Below are positions 26,648 through 35,300 of a stretch of DNA of 48,292 nt, piece after piece (within the stretch, counting starts at the first letter, position 1; every line of letters starts with the position of its first letter). The DNA lies in assembly GCA_001295935.1 (NCBI GenBank), contig LJHX01000061.1:1-48292 (forward strand). Reading direction: 5' to 3'. The translations under genes and the position numbers were made by a program. Source of the stretch: an alpha proteobacterium AAP81b. GTDB taxonomy: Bacteria > Pseudomonadota > Alphaproteobacteria > Sphingomonadales > Sphingomonadaceae. The notes beneath the pieces were generated by a model. The model had not been told where the DNA came from. It did not search any database and saw nothing but the letters and a program-made list of their open reading frames with translations.

Positions 26648-28582
26648 ATGTTGCGCGCCTTGTTCGTCCTTGTCGGCATGTTTGCCGCGACCGCGGCCCC
26701 CGCGACGCCGCCGATCAGCGCCTATGGGCAGTTGCCAGCGATCGACGATCCCGAACTGTCCCCCGACGGCGCCCGCTTCGCCGCGGTAATCGGCGATGAG
26801 ACCGCCCGCCAGATCCAGATCCGCGAAGTAGGCACCAATACCCTGATCGCCGCAACGCCGATCGGCAAATCGAAGTTGCGCGACCTGCTCTGGGTCGGCC
26901 CCAACCACGTTGTCGCCACCGTTTCGTCGACGGCTCAGATTCCAGACACCTGGGGGCCCAAGCAGGAATGGTTCCAGGTCCTCGATTTCAACCTTGCCAC
27001 CAAGAAGTGGCGGCCGTTGCTGAATGGCATCGAGAACACCATCAATGTTATCGCCGGCGAGGTGAGCGGCTATGTCCAGAATGGCACGCCCTATCTCCTC
27101 ACCTCGACAATTACCTTCCCTGACGGGACGGACGGAAAATTGGTGCCCTTCCGTATAAATCTCGACAGCGGTCGGCCGATCAAGATCATGGAAGGCACCC
27201 CCGAGACGATCGACTGGCTGTTCGGCGCCGACGGCCAACCGGTGGCGCGCGCCGACTATAGCCGCGGCGGCGACTGGCGCCTGTTCGTCCGCTACCAGGG
27301 CGCCTGGAAGAAAATCTGGAGCGAGGTTTCGCCGATCGACCGAAGCTATCTGCGTTCGCTCGGTCCGGCCGACGACACGATCCTCGTCGGGTCGCGGCGG
27401 TCGGGCGAATGGGCGACGCACGTCGTCAATCTCGCCGATGGCAGCTGGTCGGATGGCAAGCCCGAATTCGATGTCGATGGCGTCATCACCGATCCCGTCA
27501 CCGGCCGGCCGATTGGCACGGTCGATGGCACTGTTGAGACGACCACCTACAACTTCTTCAATCCCGCCGACCAGAAGCTGTGGAATAGCGTCCGCAAGGC
27601 CTTTCCGGGCGAATTGGTATCGCTGGCGTCGTGGAGCGACGACCGCAACCGCATCATCGTCGAGGTCGATGGCCCGACCAATGGCGCCGCCTATTTTATC
27701 GTCGATCGTGCCGCCCGCGCCGCGGCGCCGATCGCGCCGCTCTATCCGGGCGTCGCTGCTGCCGACTACAACCCCGTCCAGGTCATTCGCTATGCCGCCG
27801 CCGACGGCTTCGAGGTGCCGGCCTATCTGACCCTGCCCAAGGGGCGCGGCGACAAGAATCTGCCGCTCGTTGTTTTGCCCCACGGCGGCCCGGCGGCGCG
27901 TGACAGGCTCGGTTTCGACTGGTGTCCGCAGGCGCTGGCGAGCCGCGGCTATGCTGTGCTGCAACCCCAGTTCCGCGGCTCCAAGGGCTATGGTTCGAAG
28001 TTCGAGCGCGCCGGCGATGGCGAATGGGGCCGCAAAATGCAGACCGATGTGTCGGACGGCGTCCGCCACCTCGCCAACCTCGGCACCATTGATCCCAAGC
28101 GGGTCTGTATCGTCGGCGGTAGCTACGGCGGCTATGCGGCGCTCGCCGGGGTCACGGTCGAAAGCGGCGTTTACAGATGCGCATCGGGGGTTGCTGGCGT
28201 CTATGACCTGCCGATGATGCTGAACCAGCAGGTGACCGAGAACACCAGCACAATGCGATACTGGCGGCGCGTCATGGGCGGCGACAAGAACAACGATCCG
28301 CGGCTGATTGCGGTGTCGCCCGCACGTCTCGCCGCGAGGGCCAATGGCATCCCGATCCAGCTGATCCACGGTAAGGACGACACCGTCGTCCGCTATGAAC
28401 AGACCGAAGCAATGACGCGCGCGCTGACCGCCGCCGGCAATCCGCCCGAAGTCGTCACATTGGTCGGCGAAGACCATGGGTTGTCACGCGGCGCGACGCG
28501 CCTGCAGATGCTCACGGCGCAGATCGCCTTCCTCGAGAAGCACAATCCGCCCGGGCCGGCGCCCGCCAGCGCCGGTCGGTGA
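26648..28582 (+). CDS. S9 family peptidase (prolyl oligopeptidase-like), first of a tandem pair
   Basis: 644 residues with a signal peptide (LFVLVGMFAATAAPA), so probably periplasmic or exported. A ~370-residue N-terminal beta-propeller-like region is followed by the alpha/beta-hydrolase catalytic domain: LPLVVLPHGGPAARD, PQFRGSKGYG, the nucleophile GGSYGGYAAL, an Asp in LIHGKDDTVVRYEQ and a His in GEDHGLSRGATR. The triad is complete. It resembles the acylaminoacyl-/dipeptidyl-peptidase branch. It is clearly paralogous to the next gene. Confidence 0.93.
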   Translation: MLRALFVLVGMFAATAAPATPPISAYGQLPAIDDPELSPDGARFAAVIGDETARQIQIREVGTNTLIAATPIGKSKLRDLLWVGPNHVVATVSSTAQIPDTWGPKQEWFQVLDFNLATKKWRPLLNGIENTINVIAGEVSGYVQNGTPYLLTSTITFPDGTDGKLVPFRINLDSGRPIKIMEGTPETIDWLFGADGQPVARADYSRGGDWRLFVRYQGAWKKIWSEVSPIDRSYLRSLGPADDTILVGSRRSGEWATHVVNLADGSWSDGKPEFDVDGVITDPVTGRPIGTVDGTVETTTYNFFNPADQKLWNSVRKAFPGELVSLASWSDDRNRIIVEVDGPTNGAAYFIVDRAARAAAPIAPLYPGVAAADYNPVQVIRYAAADGFEVPAYLTLPKGRGDKNLPLVVLPHGGPAARDRLGFDWCPQALASRGYAVLQPQFRGSKGYGSKFERAGDGEWGRKMQTDVSDGVRHLANLGTIDPKRVCIVGGSYGGYAALAGVTVESGVYRCASGVAGVYDLPMMLNQQVTENTSTMRYWRRVMGGDKNNDPRLIAVSPARLAARANGIPIQLIHGKDDTVVRYEQTEAMTRALTAAGNPPEVVTLVGEDHGLSRGATRLQMLTAQIAFLEKHNPPGPAPASAGR

Positions 28583-28634
28583 GGTTGCACGCGCGTCGCC
28601 GGCGGTCGCCGGTGTCAACGTGAAGGAGGCGCCG

Positions 28635-30584
28635 ATGGCGTGGACGATTGCCCTCGCAACGCTGGCCGGCGCCGCAGCGGCACCCCCCGCACCCGCGCCG
28701 CCGCTCGCTGCCTATGGCAGGCTGCCCAGCGTCGAGACGCTGCGCCTGTCGCCCGACGGCAAGCGGCTCGCCATGATCGTCGGCGGCGAGGAGGCCCGGG
28801 AAATCCAGGTGCGCAACGTCCCCGGCATGGCCATGGCGGCGGTGATTCCGGCGCAAAAGAACAAGGTGCGCGACCTGATCTGGGCCGGGTCCGACCACCT
28901 GATCGTGATGACCTCGACGACCGCCAGCGTCGCCGAGCTGTCCGACAGCCGCCGCTATGAATGGTCCCAGCTCGCCGACATCGACCTCCGAACCGGCAAG
29001 TCGCGCCAGCTGCTCGGCCGCACCGAGGGCAGCATGAACGTCGTCGCGGGGCGGCCGCGGCCGGTACTGCGCGGCGGCAAACCGATGCTGATCGTTGAAG
29101 GCTATACCTTCCCCAACAGCCAGGCCACCTCGACGCTGTTCCGCATCGATCTCGGCAATGGCGGCGAGACCATCGTCGAAACCGGCACGACGCTGACGGT
29201 CGACTGGCTGCTCGACGAAACCGGCCGCGCCGTCGCCCGCGCCGACTATGATTCGCGCGAGCAGGAATGGCGGCTGTTCGTTCGCCCCGGCGCCAATTGG
29301 ACCCGCCGGTACGAGGAGCGCAGCGCCATCGACACGCCGGGGCTTCTCGCCATGGACAGCGACGGCGCCCGCGCGTTGATCAGCAGCCACAAGAGCGGCG
29401 AATGGGAAACCTATCGAGTCGGGCTGGGCGACGGTGTCTTTTCGGAGCCCGTCGCCGAGCTCGATGGCGAGAGCATCATCGTCGATTCCGAGACCGGCCG
29501 GATGATCGGCCAGAGCCACTACGGCCTGACCGAAGCCGAGGTGCAGTTCCGCGACCCCGCCGACCAGGCGCTCTGGCAGCGCCTGGTCCGCGCCTTCAAA
29601 GGCGAATCGGTGTCCTTCGTCTCCTGGACCCCCGACCGTCAGCGGGTCGTCGTTGCCGTCGAAGGTCCGACGAACGGCAATGCCTTCTTCCTCGTCGATC
29701 GCACCGCCAAGACCGCGACCTGGCTCACCAATGCCTATGCCGGGATCAACCCCGAGCATTGGCAGCCGGTCGAGGCGTTTCATTACAAGGCCGCCGACGG
29801 CTTCGACATTCCAGCCTATCTGACCCTGCCGCGCGGCGCTGCCGCCGCAAAGGCGCTGCCACTGATCGTCCTCGCCCATGGCGGGCCGGCGGGGCGCGAT
29901 TATCCCGGCTTCGACTGGTGGGCGCAGGCGCTGGCGGCGCGCGGCTATGCCGTGCTGCAACCCCAGTTCCGCGGCTCGACGGGCTTTGGCGAGGCGCATA
30001 TGGCCGCCGGATTCGGCCAATGGGGCCGCAAGATGCAGAGCGACGTCTCGGACGGCGTTCGCCACCTCGCCGCCGCCGGGCGGATCGACCCCAGGCGCGC
30101 CTGTATCGTCGGCGCGAGCTATGGCGGCTATGCGGCGCTCGCCGGCGTCACGGTGGAGACCGGCGTCTATCGCTGCGCCGCCGGGGTGGCGGGGGTCTAT
30201 GATCTCAAGCGCATGCTCAATACCGAGGCATCGGAAGGCGGCTGGCAATCGGCGGGCCTGCGCTATTGGCGACGCTTCATGGGGGCGACGCGCAATGACG
30301 ATCCGGCACTCGAAGCGATCGCCCCGGCGCGCCTTGCCGACCGCGCCAAGGGCGTCCCGGTACTGCTCGTCCATGGCAAGGACGACAGCGTCGTCCGCTA
30401 CGAACAGACGCAGATCATGGCCAAGGCACTGACCGCCGCCGGCAACCCGCCCGAGGTGGTTACGCTCGCCGGCGAGGACCATTGGCTGTCGCGCTCGGCG
30501 ACCCGCCAGCAGATGCTGAACGCCGTCGTCGGCTTCCTCGAAAAGCACAATCCGCCGGGCACGGCGGCGATCGTCGGCAAGTAG
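28635..30584 (+). CDS. S9 family peptidase, second of a tandem pair
   Basis: 649 residues from ATG 28635, which follows AAGGAGG. A weak signal peptide is seen (WTIALATLAGAAAAPPAP). The order mirrors the upstream gene: propeller region, then LPLIVLAHGGPAGRD, PQFRGSTGFG, nucleophile GASYGGYAAL, HGKDDSVVRYEQ and GEDHWLSRSATR. Short parts of the catalytic region are nearly identical in DNA to the first copy (around 27947 and 29938), showing a tandem duplication, while propellers have diverged more. The two probably degrade peptides of different length or sequence. Confidence 0.93.
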   Translation: MAWTIALATLAGAAAAPPAPAPPLAAYGRLPSVETLRLSPDGKRLAMIVGGEEAREIQVRNVPGMAMAAVIPAQKNKVRDLIWAGSDHLIVMTSTTASVAELSDSRRYEWSQLADIDLRTGKSRQLLGRTEGSMNVVAGRPRPVLRGGKPMLIVEGYTFPNSQATSTLFRIDLGNGGETIVETGTTLTVDWLLDETGRAVARADYDSREQEWRLFVRPGANWTRRYEERSAIDTPGLLAMDSDGARALISSHKSGEWETYRVGLGDGVFSEPVAELDGESIIVDSETGRMIGQSHYGLTEAEVQFRDPADQALWQRLVRAFKGESVSFVSWTPDRQRVVVAVEGPTNGNAFFLVDRTAKTATWLTNAYAGINPEHWQPVEAFHYKAADGFDIPAYLTLPRGAAAAKALPLIVLAHGGPAGRDYPGFDWWAQALAARGYAVLQPQFRGSTGFGEAHMAAGFGQWGRKMQSDVSDGVRHLAAAGRIDPRRACIVGASYGGYAALAGVTVETGVYRCAAGVAGVYDLKRMLNTEASEGGWQSAGLRYWRRFMGATRNDDPALEAIAPARLADRAKGVPVLLVHGKDDSVVRYEQTQIMAKALTAAGNPPEVVTLAGEDHWLSRSATRQQMLNAVVGFLEKHNPPGTAAIVGK

Positions 30585-30595
30585 CTCGGTGGGCC

Positions 30596-31498
30596 TCAGC
30601 CGGTGGCCGGTCCACCGGCCACCGATGACGCGGCTTCGATGAGCAGCCAGTCGCGAAAATGGCGGATCTTCGGCACGTTGCGCCGGCGTTCGGGGCAGAC
30701 CAGCCAGAAGCTGGCGCCAGTAGTGGCGGTAATCGCAAAGGGCGCGACCAGCGTGCCCGCGGCAAGCTCGCGTTCCCACATCCGGGGGTTGAGCAGCGCC
30801 AGGCCCTGGCCGGCGAGCGCCGCGGCGCCCTCGACGACTTGCGAGTCGAGCTGCAGGCCGCCGCGTCGCGGGCTGGCGGCGGGCAGGCCGGCGGCATCGA
30901 ACCAGAGCTGCCACCAGTCATCGTCGGGGTTCAGCCGCGGCGCGGCGATGGCGTCGGCGGGGGTCGCGATGCCGTGGCACGCCAGGAAGTCGGGGCTCGC
31001 CATTGGCGTGAAGTCGCTGTCGAACAGCCGGTCGGCGCTGAGCCCGGCGCCGACGGCGCTGGTGTAGCGGATCGCGACATCGACGGCATCGCGCGCGAAG
31101 TCGACAAAGGCGTTGCTGGCATCGAGGCGGACGGCGAGATCGGGGTGGCGCAGCTGGAAGCCGCCGAGGCGCGGCGCCAGCCATTTCGCCGCGAGCGTAT
31201 TGGCGGCGCTGATGGTCAGCACCGCGGCGGTTTCGGCACGCGCCGCGGCAAAGGCGTCGCCAAGTGCATCGAAGGCGGCGCTGACCAGCGGCGCGGCGCG
31301 GCGGCCGGCCTCGCTGAGCGTAACCCGCGCCTTGGCGCGCTGGAACAGCGGCGCGCCGAGGCGCTCCTCAAGCAGGCGGATCTGATAGCTGACCGCGGCC
31401 TGGGTCATGCCGAGTTCCTCGCCGGCGCGGGTGAAATTGCCATGGCGCGCAGCGGCTTCGAAGGCCCGGACGGCGGCAAGGGGCGGCAACTGGCGCAT
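30596..31498 (-). CDS. LysR-family transcriptional regulator (GcvA-like group)
   Basis: 300 residues from ATG 31498. The N-terminal winged helix is LAAVRAFEAAARHGNFTRAGEELGMTQAAVSYQI followed by LEERLGAPLFQR; the opening LPPLAAVRAFEAAAR is typical for the GcvA/AmpR-like branch. The effector domain (DLAVRLDASNAFVDFARDAVDVAIRY) is complete. The target is unknown; the convergent S9 peptidases and the divergent small gene are candidates. A palindromic T-N11-A box and a TATAAG element lie 10-25 bases upstream, consistent with autoregulation. Confidence 0.92.
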   Translation of the reverse strand: MRQLPPLAAVRAFEAAARHGNFTRAGEELGMTQAAVSYQIRLLEERLGAPLFQRAKARVTLSEAGRRAAPLVSAAFDALGDAFAAARAETAAVLTISAANTLAAKWLAPRLGGFQLRHPDLAVRLDASNAFVDFARDAVDVAIRYTSAVGAGLSADRLFDSDFTPMASPDFLACHGIATPADAIAAPRLNPDDDWWQLWFDAAGLPAASPRRGGLQLDSQVVEGAAALAGQGLALLNPRMWERELAAGTLVAPFAITATTGASFWLVCPERRRNVPKIRHFRDWLLIEAASSVAGGPATG

Positions 31499-31507
31499 CG
31501 GCCGACA

Positions 31508-31522
31508 ATAAGGCCAGCTTAT
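31508..31522 (-). promoter_or_regulatory. LysR-type T-N11-A box at the start of the LysR gene
   Basis: ATAAG-GCCAG-CTTAT, a perfect 5-bp dyad with the T-N11-A spacing of LysR boxes. On the minus strand it overlaps a TATAAG -10-like element (31523-31518), ten bases before the regulator's ATG. Confidence 0.5.
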
Positions 31523-31617
31523 ACCACCCGTCCATCCTTTGGTTGGCGTCGCCGGCAGGCGGCGGGGCACATTGGCGGGGTGCGGAGGCCTTCCGCGACA
31601 GCAGAGGAGGTAAGGCA

Positions 31618-31821
31618 ATGCTTCTCGACGAACTCTCGACCGAACTCTGGCGGCTGCATCGCCAGGCCTGGAACGCCGAACTCGCCCAAGCCTGCGATCG
31701 GCTGACCGGATTCCTCGCGCACCGGCGCAGCCGCCACGACCGCGCCTGGTCGGCGGCGGCGGCCATGCTGCTGTCGGGCGCCCTTCTCGGCACGGCGACC
31801 TTGCCGGCGTGGCTGGCCTGA
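31618..31821 (+). CDS. Small hypothetical protein with C-terminal membrane segment
   Basis: 67 residues. A strong ribosome site (AGAGGAGGT) precedes ATG 31618 by 6 bases. The first ~45 residues are hydrophilic and helical (ELSTELWRLHRQAWNAELAQ), and the end is hydrophobic (AAAAMLLSGALLGTATLP), suggesting a tail-anchored helix. No family was recognised. It lies between the divergent LysR gene and hisG. It is not a histidine-rich leader peptide. Confidence 0.65.
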   Translation: MLLDELSTELWRLHRQAWNAELAQACDRLTGFLAHRRSRHDRAWSAAAAMLLSGALLGTATLPAWLA

Positions 31822-31847
31822 CGCGCTGTCGCGGGGGGGCGGCCGGG

Positions 31848-31877
31848 TTGGCGTTTTCGGAAGGGACGCGCTAGGCG
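31848..31877 (+). promoter_or_regulatory. Putative promoter of hisG
   Basis: TTGGCG (31848-31853), 18 bases, TAGGCG (31872-31877, within GCTAGGC). Predicted +1 near 31884, four bases before the ATG, with no ribosome binding site. Confidence 0.4.
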
Positions 31878-31887
31878 CTGCCGCGTC

Positions 31888-32550
31888 ATGTCGCGTCCCC
31901 TCACCCTCGCGCTGCCCAAGGGCCGTATCCTCAAGGAGGCGGTGCCGCTGCTGGCGCGCCTTGGCATCGTTCCCGAACCCGATTTCAGCGACGACGACAG
32001 CCGCAAGCTGATGTTCGAGACGTCGCGGCCGGATGTGCGCATTATCCGCGTGCGCGCTTTCGACGCCGCGACCTTCGTCGCCCATGGCGCCGCCGAAATC
32101 GGCATCGCCGGCAATGATGTGCTGATGGAATTCGCCTTTTCCGAACTCTATGCCCCCGTCGATCTCGGCATCGGCCATTGCCGGCTGTCGGTCGCCCAGC
32201 CGGCGAGCCTCGATGAGGATCTGCGCCGGCTGAGCCATGTCCGCGTCGCCACCAAATATCCCGCCGTCACGCGTCGCCACTTCGCCGCCGCTGGCATCCA
32301 GGCCGAATGCATCAAGTTGAACGGCGCGATGGAGCTGGCACCGCTGACCGGCCTCGCAACGCGCATCGTCGACCTGGTTTCGACGGGCAAGACCTTGAAG
32401 GAGAACGGCCTTGTCGAGGTCGAGGTGATCGCGCGCGTCACCAGCCGGCTGATCGTCAACCGCGCCGCCTTCAAGACGCATCCGGCGGTGGTGCCTTTCC
32501 TCGAGGCGGTGCGTGCCCTTGTCGAGACCCGCGATGCCGCTGCGGCTTGA
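31888..32550 (+). CDS. hisG: ATP phosphoribosyltransferase, short form
   Basis: 220 residues, the short HisGs form that lacks the C-terminal regulatory domain and needs HisZ as partner; no hisZ lies in the window. Recognised from [73 protein letters not shown]. It carries out the first committed step of histidine synthesis, condensing ATP with PRPP. hisD starts inside its last 17 bases, so the two are translationally coupled. Confidence 0.96.
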   Translation: MSRPLTLALPKGRILKEAVPLLARLGIVPEPDFSDDDSRKLMFETSRPDVRIIRVRAFDAATFVAHGAAEIGIAGNDVLMEFAFSELYAPVDLGIGHCRLSVAQPASLDEDLRRLSHVRVATKYPAVTRRHFAAAGIQAECIKLNGAMELAPLTGLATRIVDLVSTGKTLKENGLVEVEVIARVTSRLIVNRAAFKTHPAVVPFLEAVRALVETRDAAAA

Positions 32551-33832
32551 CGCGCGCGACCCCGGTTTTGCCGCCGCCTTCGCCGATCTGGTGGCGGCGC
32601 GGCGCGACAGCGATGCCGATGTCTCGGCCGATGTCGCGCGGATCGTCGACGATGTCCGCGCCCGCGGCGATGTCGCCATCGCCGAACTGACGGCGCGCTT
32701 CGACTGCGTCGATCTCGCGGCAAGTGGCTGGCGGATCGACATGGCCGATGGCGCCGCCGCCTATGCCGGGCTGGCGCCGCAACTGCGCCAAGCGCTCGAC
32801 CTCGCCGCGGCGCGCATTCGCGCCTTCCATGAGCGCCAGAAGCCCAGCGGCAATGACGCGACCGATGCCGCCGGGGTGCGGACGGGCGTGCGCTGGACGC
32901 CGGTCGACGCCGCCGGCCTCTATGTGCCGGGCGGGCGCGCCGCCTATCCGTCGTCGGTGCTGATGAATGCCATCCCCGCCGTCGTCGCCGGGGTGGAGCG
33001 GCTGGTGATGGTGACGCCGACCCCCGGCGGCGAGGCCAACCCGCTGGTGCTGGCCGCGGCTTATGTCGCCGGCGTCACCGACATTTTCCGCATCGGCGGC
33101 GCCCAGGCGATCGCCGCGCTCGCCCATGGCACGGCGACAATCCCGCGCGTCGATGTCATCGTCGGCCCCGGCAACGCCTGGGTCGCCGAGGCCAAGCGCC
33201 AGCTTTACGGCGTTGTCGGGATTGACATGGTGGCGGGTCCGTCCGAGGTCGTCATCCTGTCCGACGGCAAGTCGAACCCCGACTGGATCGCCGCCGATCT
33301 CCTCGCCCAGGCCGAGCATGACCCGGTGGCGCAGTCGATCCTGATCACGACGTCGGCCGACGAGGCCGACGCCGTCGCCGCGGCGGTCGAAGGGCAATTG
33401 GCCGATCTCGCGACGGCGGCGGTGGCGCGGGCGAGCTGGCAGGATTTCGGCGCGCTGATCGTCATCGATGCCCTCGACGACGCGCTGCCGCTGCTCGACG
33501 CGCTGGCGCCCGAACATGCCGAGCTGATGATCGACGATCCCCAGGCGATTTTCGCGCGGATGCGCCACGCCGGGTCGGTGTTCCTCGGCCGCCATACGCC
33601 CGAAGCTGCCGGCGACTATCTCGCCGGACCCAACCATGTGCTGCCGACCGGTCGGCGGGCACGCTTCGCCTCGGGGCTCTCCGTCGCCGATTTCATGAAG
33701 CGGACGACCTTCCTCGATTGCGGGCCGGCCGGCCTTGCGGCGATCGGCCCCGCCGGCGCGGCGATCGCCGATGCCGAGGGGCTGGCGGCGCATGCGGCGT
33801 CAATACGCCGACGGCTTGACATCGCAATGTGA
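32534..33832 (+). CDS. hisD: Histidinol dehydrogenase
   Basis: 432 residues. ATG 32534 overlaps the hisG end by 17 bases. It performs the last two oxidations from histidinol to histidine. Motifs: [49 protein letters not shown], the zinc/catalytic region LLAQAEHDP, and [15 protein letters not shown]. The fold is complete. The promoter of the following riboflavin gene appears to lie in its last codons. Confidence 0.97.
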   Translation: MPLRLDARDPGFAAAFADLVAARRDSDADVSADVARIVDDVRARGDVAIAELTARFDCVDLAASGWRIDMADGAAAYAGLAPQLRQALDLAAARIRAFHERQKPSGNDATDAAGVRTGVRWTPVDAAGLYVPGGRAAYPSSVLMNAIPAVVAGVERLVMVTPTPGGEANPLVLAAAYVAGVTDIFRIGGAQAIAALAHGTATIPRVDVIVGPGNAWVAEAKRQLYGVVGIDMVAGPSEVVILSDGKSNPDWIAADLLAQAEHDPVAQSILITTSADEADAVAAAVEGQLADLATAAVARASWQDFGALIVIDALDDALPLLDALAPEHAELMIDDPQAIFARMRHAGSVFLGRHTPEAAGDYLAGPNHVLPTGRRARFASGLSVADFMKRTTFLDCGPAGLAAIGPAGAAIADAEGLAAHAASIRRRLDIAM

Positions 33833-33844
33833 CAGGCGCACATC
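33816..33844 (+). promoter_or_regulatory. Putative promoter of ribBX
   Basis: TTGACA (33816-33821), 17-base spacer, CACATC (33839-33844). The same -10 sequence is found before sufE. It predicts transcription from about 33851 and a 22-base leader before ATG 33873. Confidence 0.45.
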
Positions 33845-33863
33845 GGAATCACATTCCGATGTG
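33839..33863. promoter_or_regulatory. Perfect 11-bp palindrome (candidate operator) before ribBX
   Basis: CACATCGGAAT, 3-base centre, ATTCCGATGTG. It covers the -10 and the expected transcription start of ribBX. A related imperfect dyad (ACATCGCAATGT, 33820-33831) precedes it. It could be a DNA operator, possibly for the helix-turn-helix at the N-terminus of the encoded protein, or an RNA hairpin in the leader. Confidence 0.55.
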
Positions 33864-33872
33864 AGAACCGCG

Positions 33873-35147
33873 ATGACCGATGTGATCGACAAGGTGCGTG
33901 CCCTGGTCGCCGAGGGCAGCGAAACCCGCTCGGGCCTCGCCCGCGCCGCCGGCCTCCACGCCAATTCGCTGCGCAGCCTCGACGAGGCCGACTGGAACCC
34001 GACCACCGAGACGATCCGCAAGCTCGACGCCTATCTGCGCGATCGCGAGACCGGCAATGGCCTGGCGCCGATCGAGGCGATCTTCGAGGAAGCCAAGAAC
34101 GGCCGCATGTTCATCCTCGTCGACGACGAGGATCGCGAGAATGAGGGCGATCTCGTCATCCCCGCCCAGATGGCGACCCCCGACGCGATCAACTTCATGG
34201 CGCGCTTCGGCCGCGGGCTGATCTGCCTGTCGCTCGCCTCGGAGCGCGTCCGCCAATTGGGCCTGCCGCTGATGGCGCAGCACAATGGCACGCGGCATTC
34301 GACGGCCTTCACCGTGTCGATCGAGGCGAAGGAAGGCGTCACCACCGGCATCAGCGCCGCCGACCGCGCCCGCACCATCGCCGTCGCCATCGATGCGGCG
34401 AAGGGCCCCGAACATATCGTCCACCCCGGCCATGTCTTCCCGCTCGTCGCGCGCGATGGTGGCGTGCTGGTGCGCGCCGGGCACACCGAGGCGGCGGTCG
34501 ATGTCGCGCGGCTGGCCGGCCTCAACCCGTCGGGAGTGATCTGCGAGATCATGAACGACGATGGCACCATGGCGCGGCTGCCCGATCTGCTGGTCTTCGC
34601 GCGCACGCATGGCCTCAAGATCGGTACGATCCGCGATCTTATCGCCTATCGCCACCGCCACGACCGGCTGGTGAAATGCGTCGCCTCGTGCGAACTCGAA
34701 AGCTTCCACGGCGGGCAATGGACGGCGAAAACCTATGCCAACACCGCCGAGTACGGCGAGCATATGGTGCTGCAAAAGGGCCGTGTCGAACCCGGCAAGC
34801 CGACGCTCGTCCGCGTCCACACCCAGTCGATGTTCAGCGACCTTTTCCACGAAGCCAATGACCGTGCCGGGCAGTTGCAGCGCGCCATGGACGTCATTGG
34901 AGAGGAAGGCGCCGGCATCATCGTCATCATTCGCGATTCGACGCCGACGGCGATTTCAGACCAGATGCGCGCCCGCGGCCAGGGCGAGGGCAATGTGCTG
35001 CGCGATTACGGCATCGGCGCGCAGATCCTCGCCGACTTGGGCGTGTCCGACATGATCCTGCTGACCAACAAGCACAGGAACATCGTCGGCATCACCGGCT
35101 ATGGCCTCAACGTCGTCGGTGAGCGGGCGATTCCGGCGATCGCCTGA
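33873..35147 (+). CDS. ribB: RibB (3,4-dihydroxy-2-butanone 4-phosphate synthase) with N-terminal HTH and degenerate RibA domain (RibBX type)
   Basis: 424 residues in three parts. Residues 1-57 read as a Cro/CI-like helix-turn-helix (TRSGLARAAGLHANSLRSL, then WNPTTETIRKLDAYL). Residues ~63-265 are RibB, with VDDEDRENEGDLVIPA, HPGHVFPL and GHTEAAVDVARLAGL intact, so ribulose-5-phosphate can be turned into the four-carbon riboflavin precursor. Residues ~266-424 align with GTP cyclohydrolase II, but the three zinc cysteines are replaced (S319, D330, A332), so this part is probably inactive. This matches the RibBX variant known in Proteobacteria; the HTH is an extra. A separate RibA is needed elsewhere. 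Confidence 0.93.
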   Translation: MTDVIDKVRALVAEGSETRSGLARAAGLHANSLRSLDEADWNPTTETIRKLDAYLRDRETGNGLAPIEAIFEEAKNGRMFILVDDEDRENEGDLVIPAQMATPDAINFMARFGRGLICLSLASERVRQLGLPLMAQHNGTRHSTAFTVSIEAKEGVTTGISAADRARTIAVAIDAAKGPEHIVHPGHVFPLVARDGGVLVRAGHTEAAVDVARLAGLNPSGVICEIMNDDGTMARLPDLLVFARTHGLKIGTIRDLIAYRHRHDRLVKCVASCELESFHGGQWTAKTYANTAEYGEHMVLQKGRVEPGKPTLVRVHTQSMFSDLFHEANDRAGQLQRAMDVIGEEGAGIIVIIRDSTPTAISDQMRARGQGEGNVLRDYGIGAQILADLGVSDMILLTNKHRNIVGITGYGLNVVGERAIPAIA

Positions 35148-35148
35148 C

Positions 35149-35289
35149 TCCCCTCCCACTTGCGGGGAGTCGCAGACGGCGCATTGCGCCAGCGGCGGGG
35201 GGTGGGCATGGCCTGCACCAGACGTCGGGCGCCCACCGCTCCGAAGACCCTTCCCACCCCCGACCCCTCCCGCAAGCGGGAGGGGAGAA
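35149..35289. repeat. Composite palindromic intergenic repeat, copy 2 (left hairpin interrupted)
   Basis: Left arm CCCCTCCCACTTGCGGGGA is followed by about 30 unrelated bases before GGGGGGTGGGCATG; right half CCCACCCCCGA then CCCCTCCCGCAAGCGGGAGG. Same family as copies at 25540 and 41595; located between ribBX and ribH. Confidence 0.8.
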
Positions 35290-35300
35290 AGTGACTCCCC

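Noticed and set aside
26456-30914. Long minus-strand frames opposite the S9 peptidases
   Set aside because: Two similar antisense frames arise because the two sense genes are paralogous; their similarity is not independent evidence for coding.
31618-31821. Histidine attenuator leader peptide before hisG
   Set aside because: The small ORF has only a few scattered histidines and a membrane helix, and no overlapping terminator/antiterminator was found.
33833-33872. FMN riboswitch upstream of the riboflavin genes
   Set aside because: The gap is only 40 bases and holds just one palindrome; the multi-helix RFN element does not fit and its conserved blocks are not seen.
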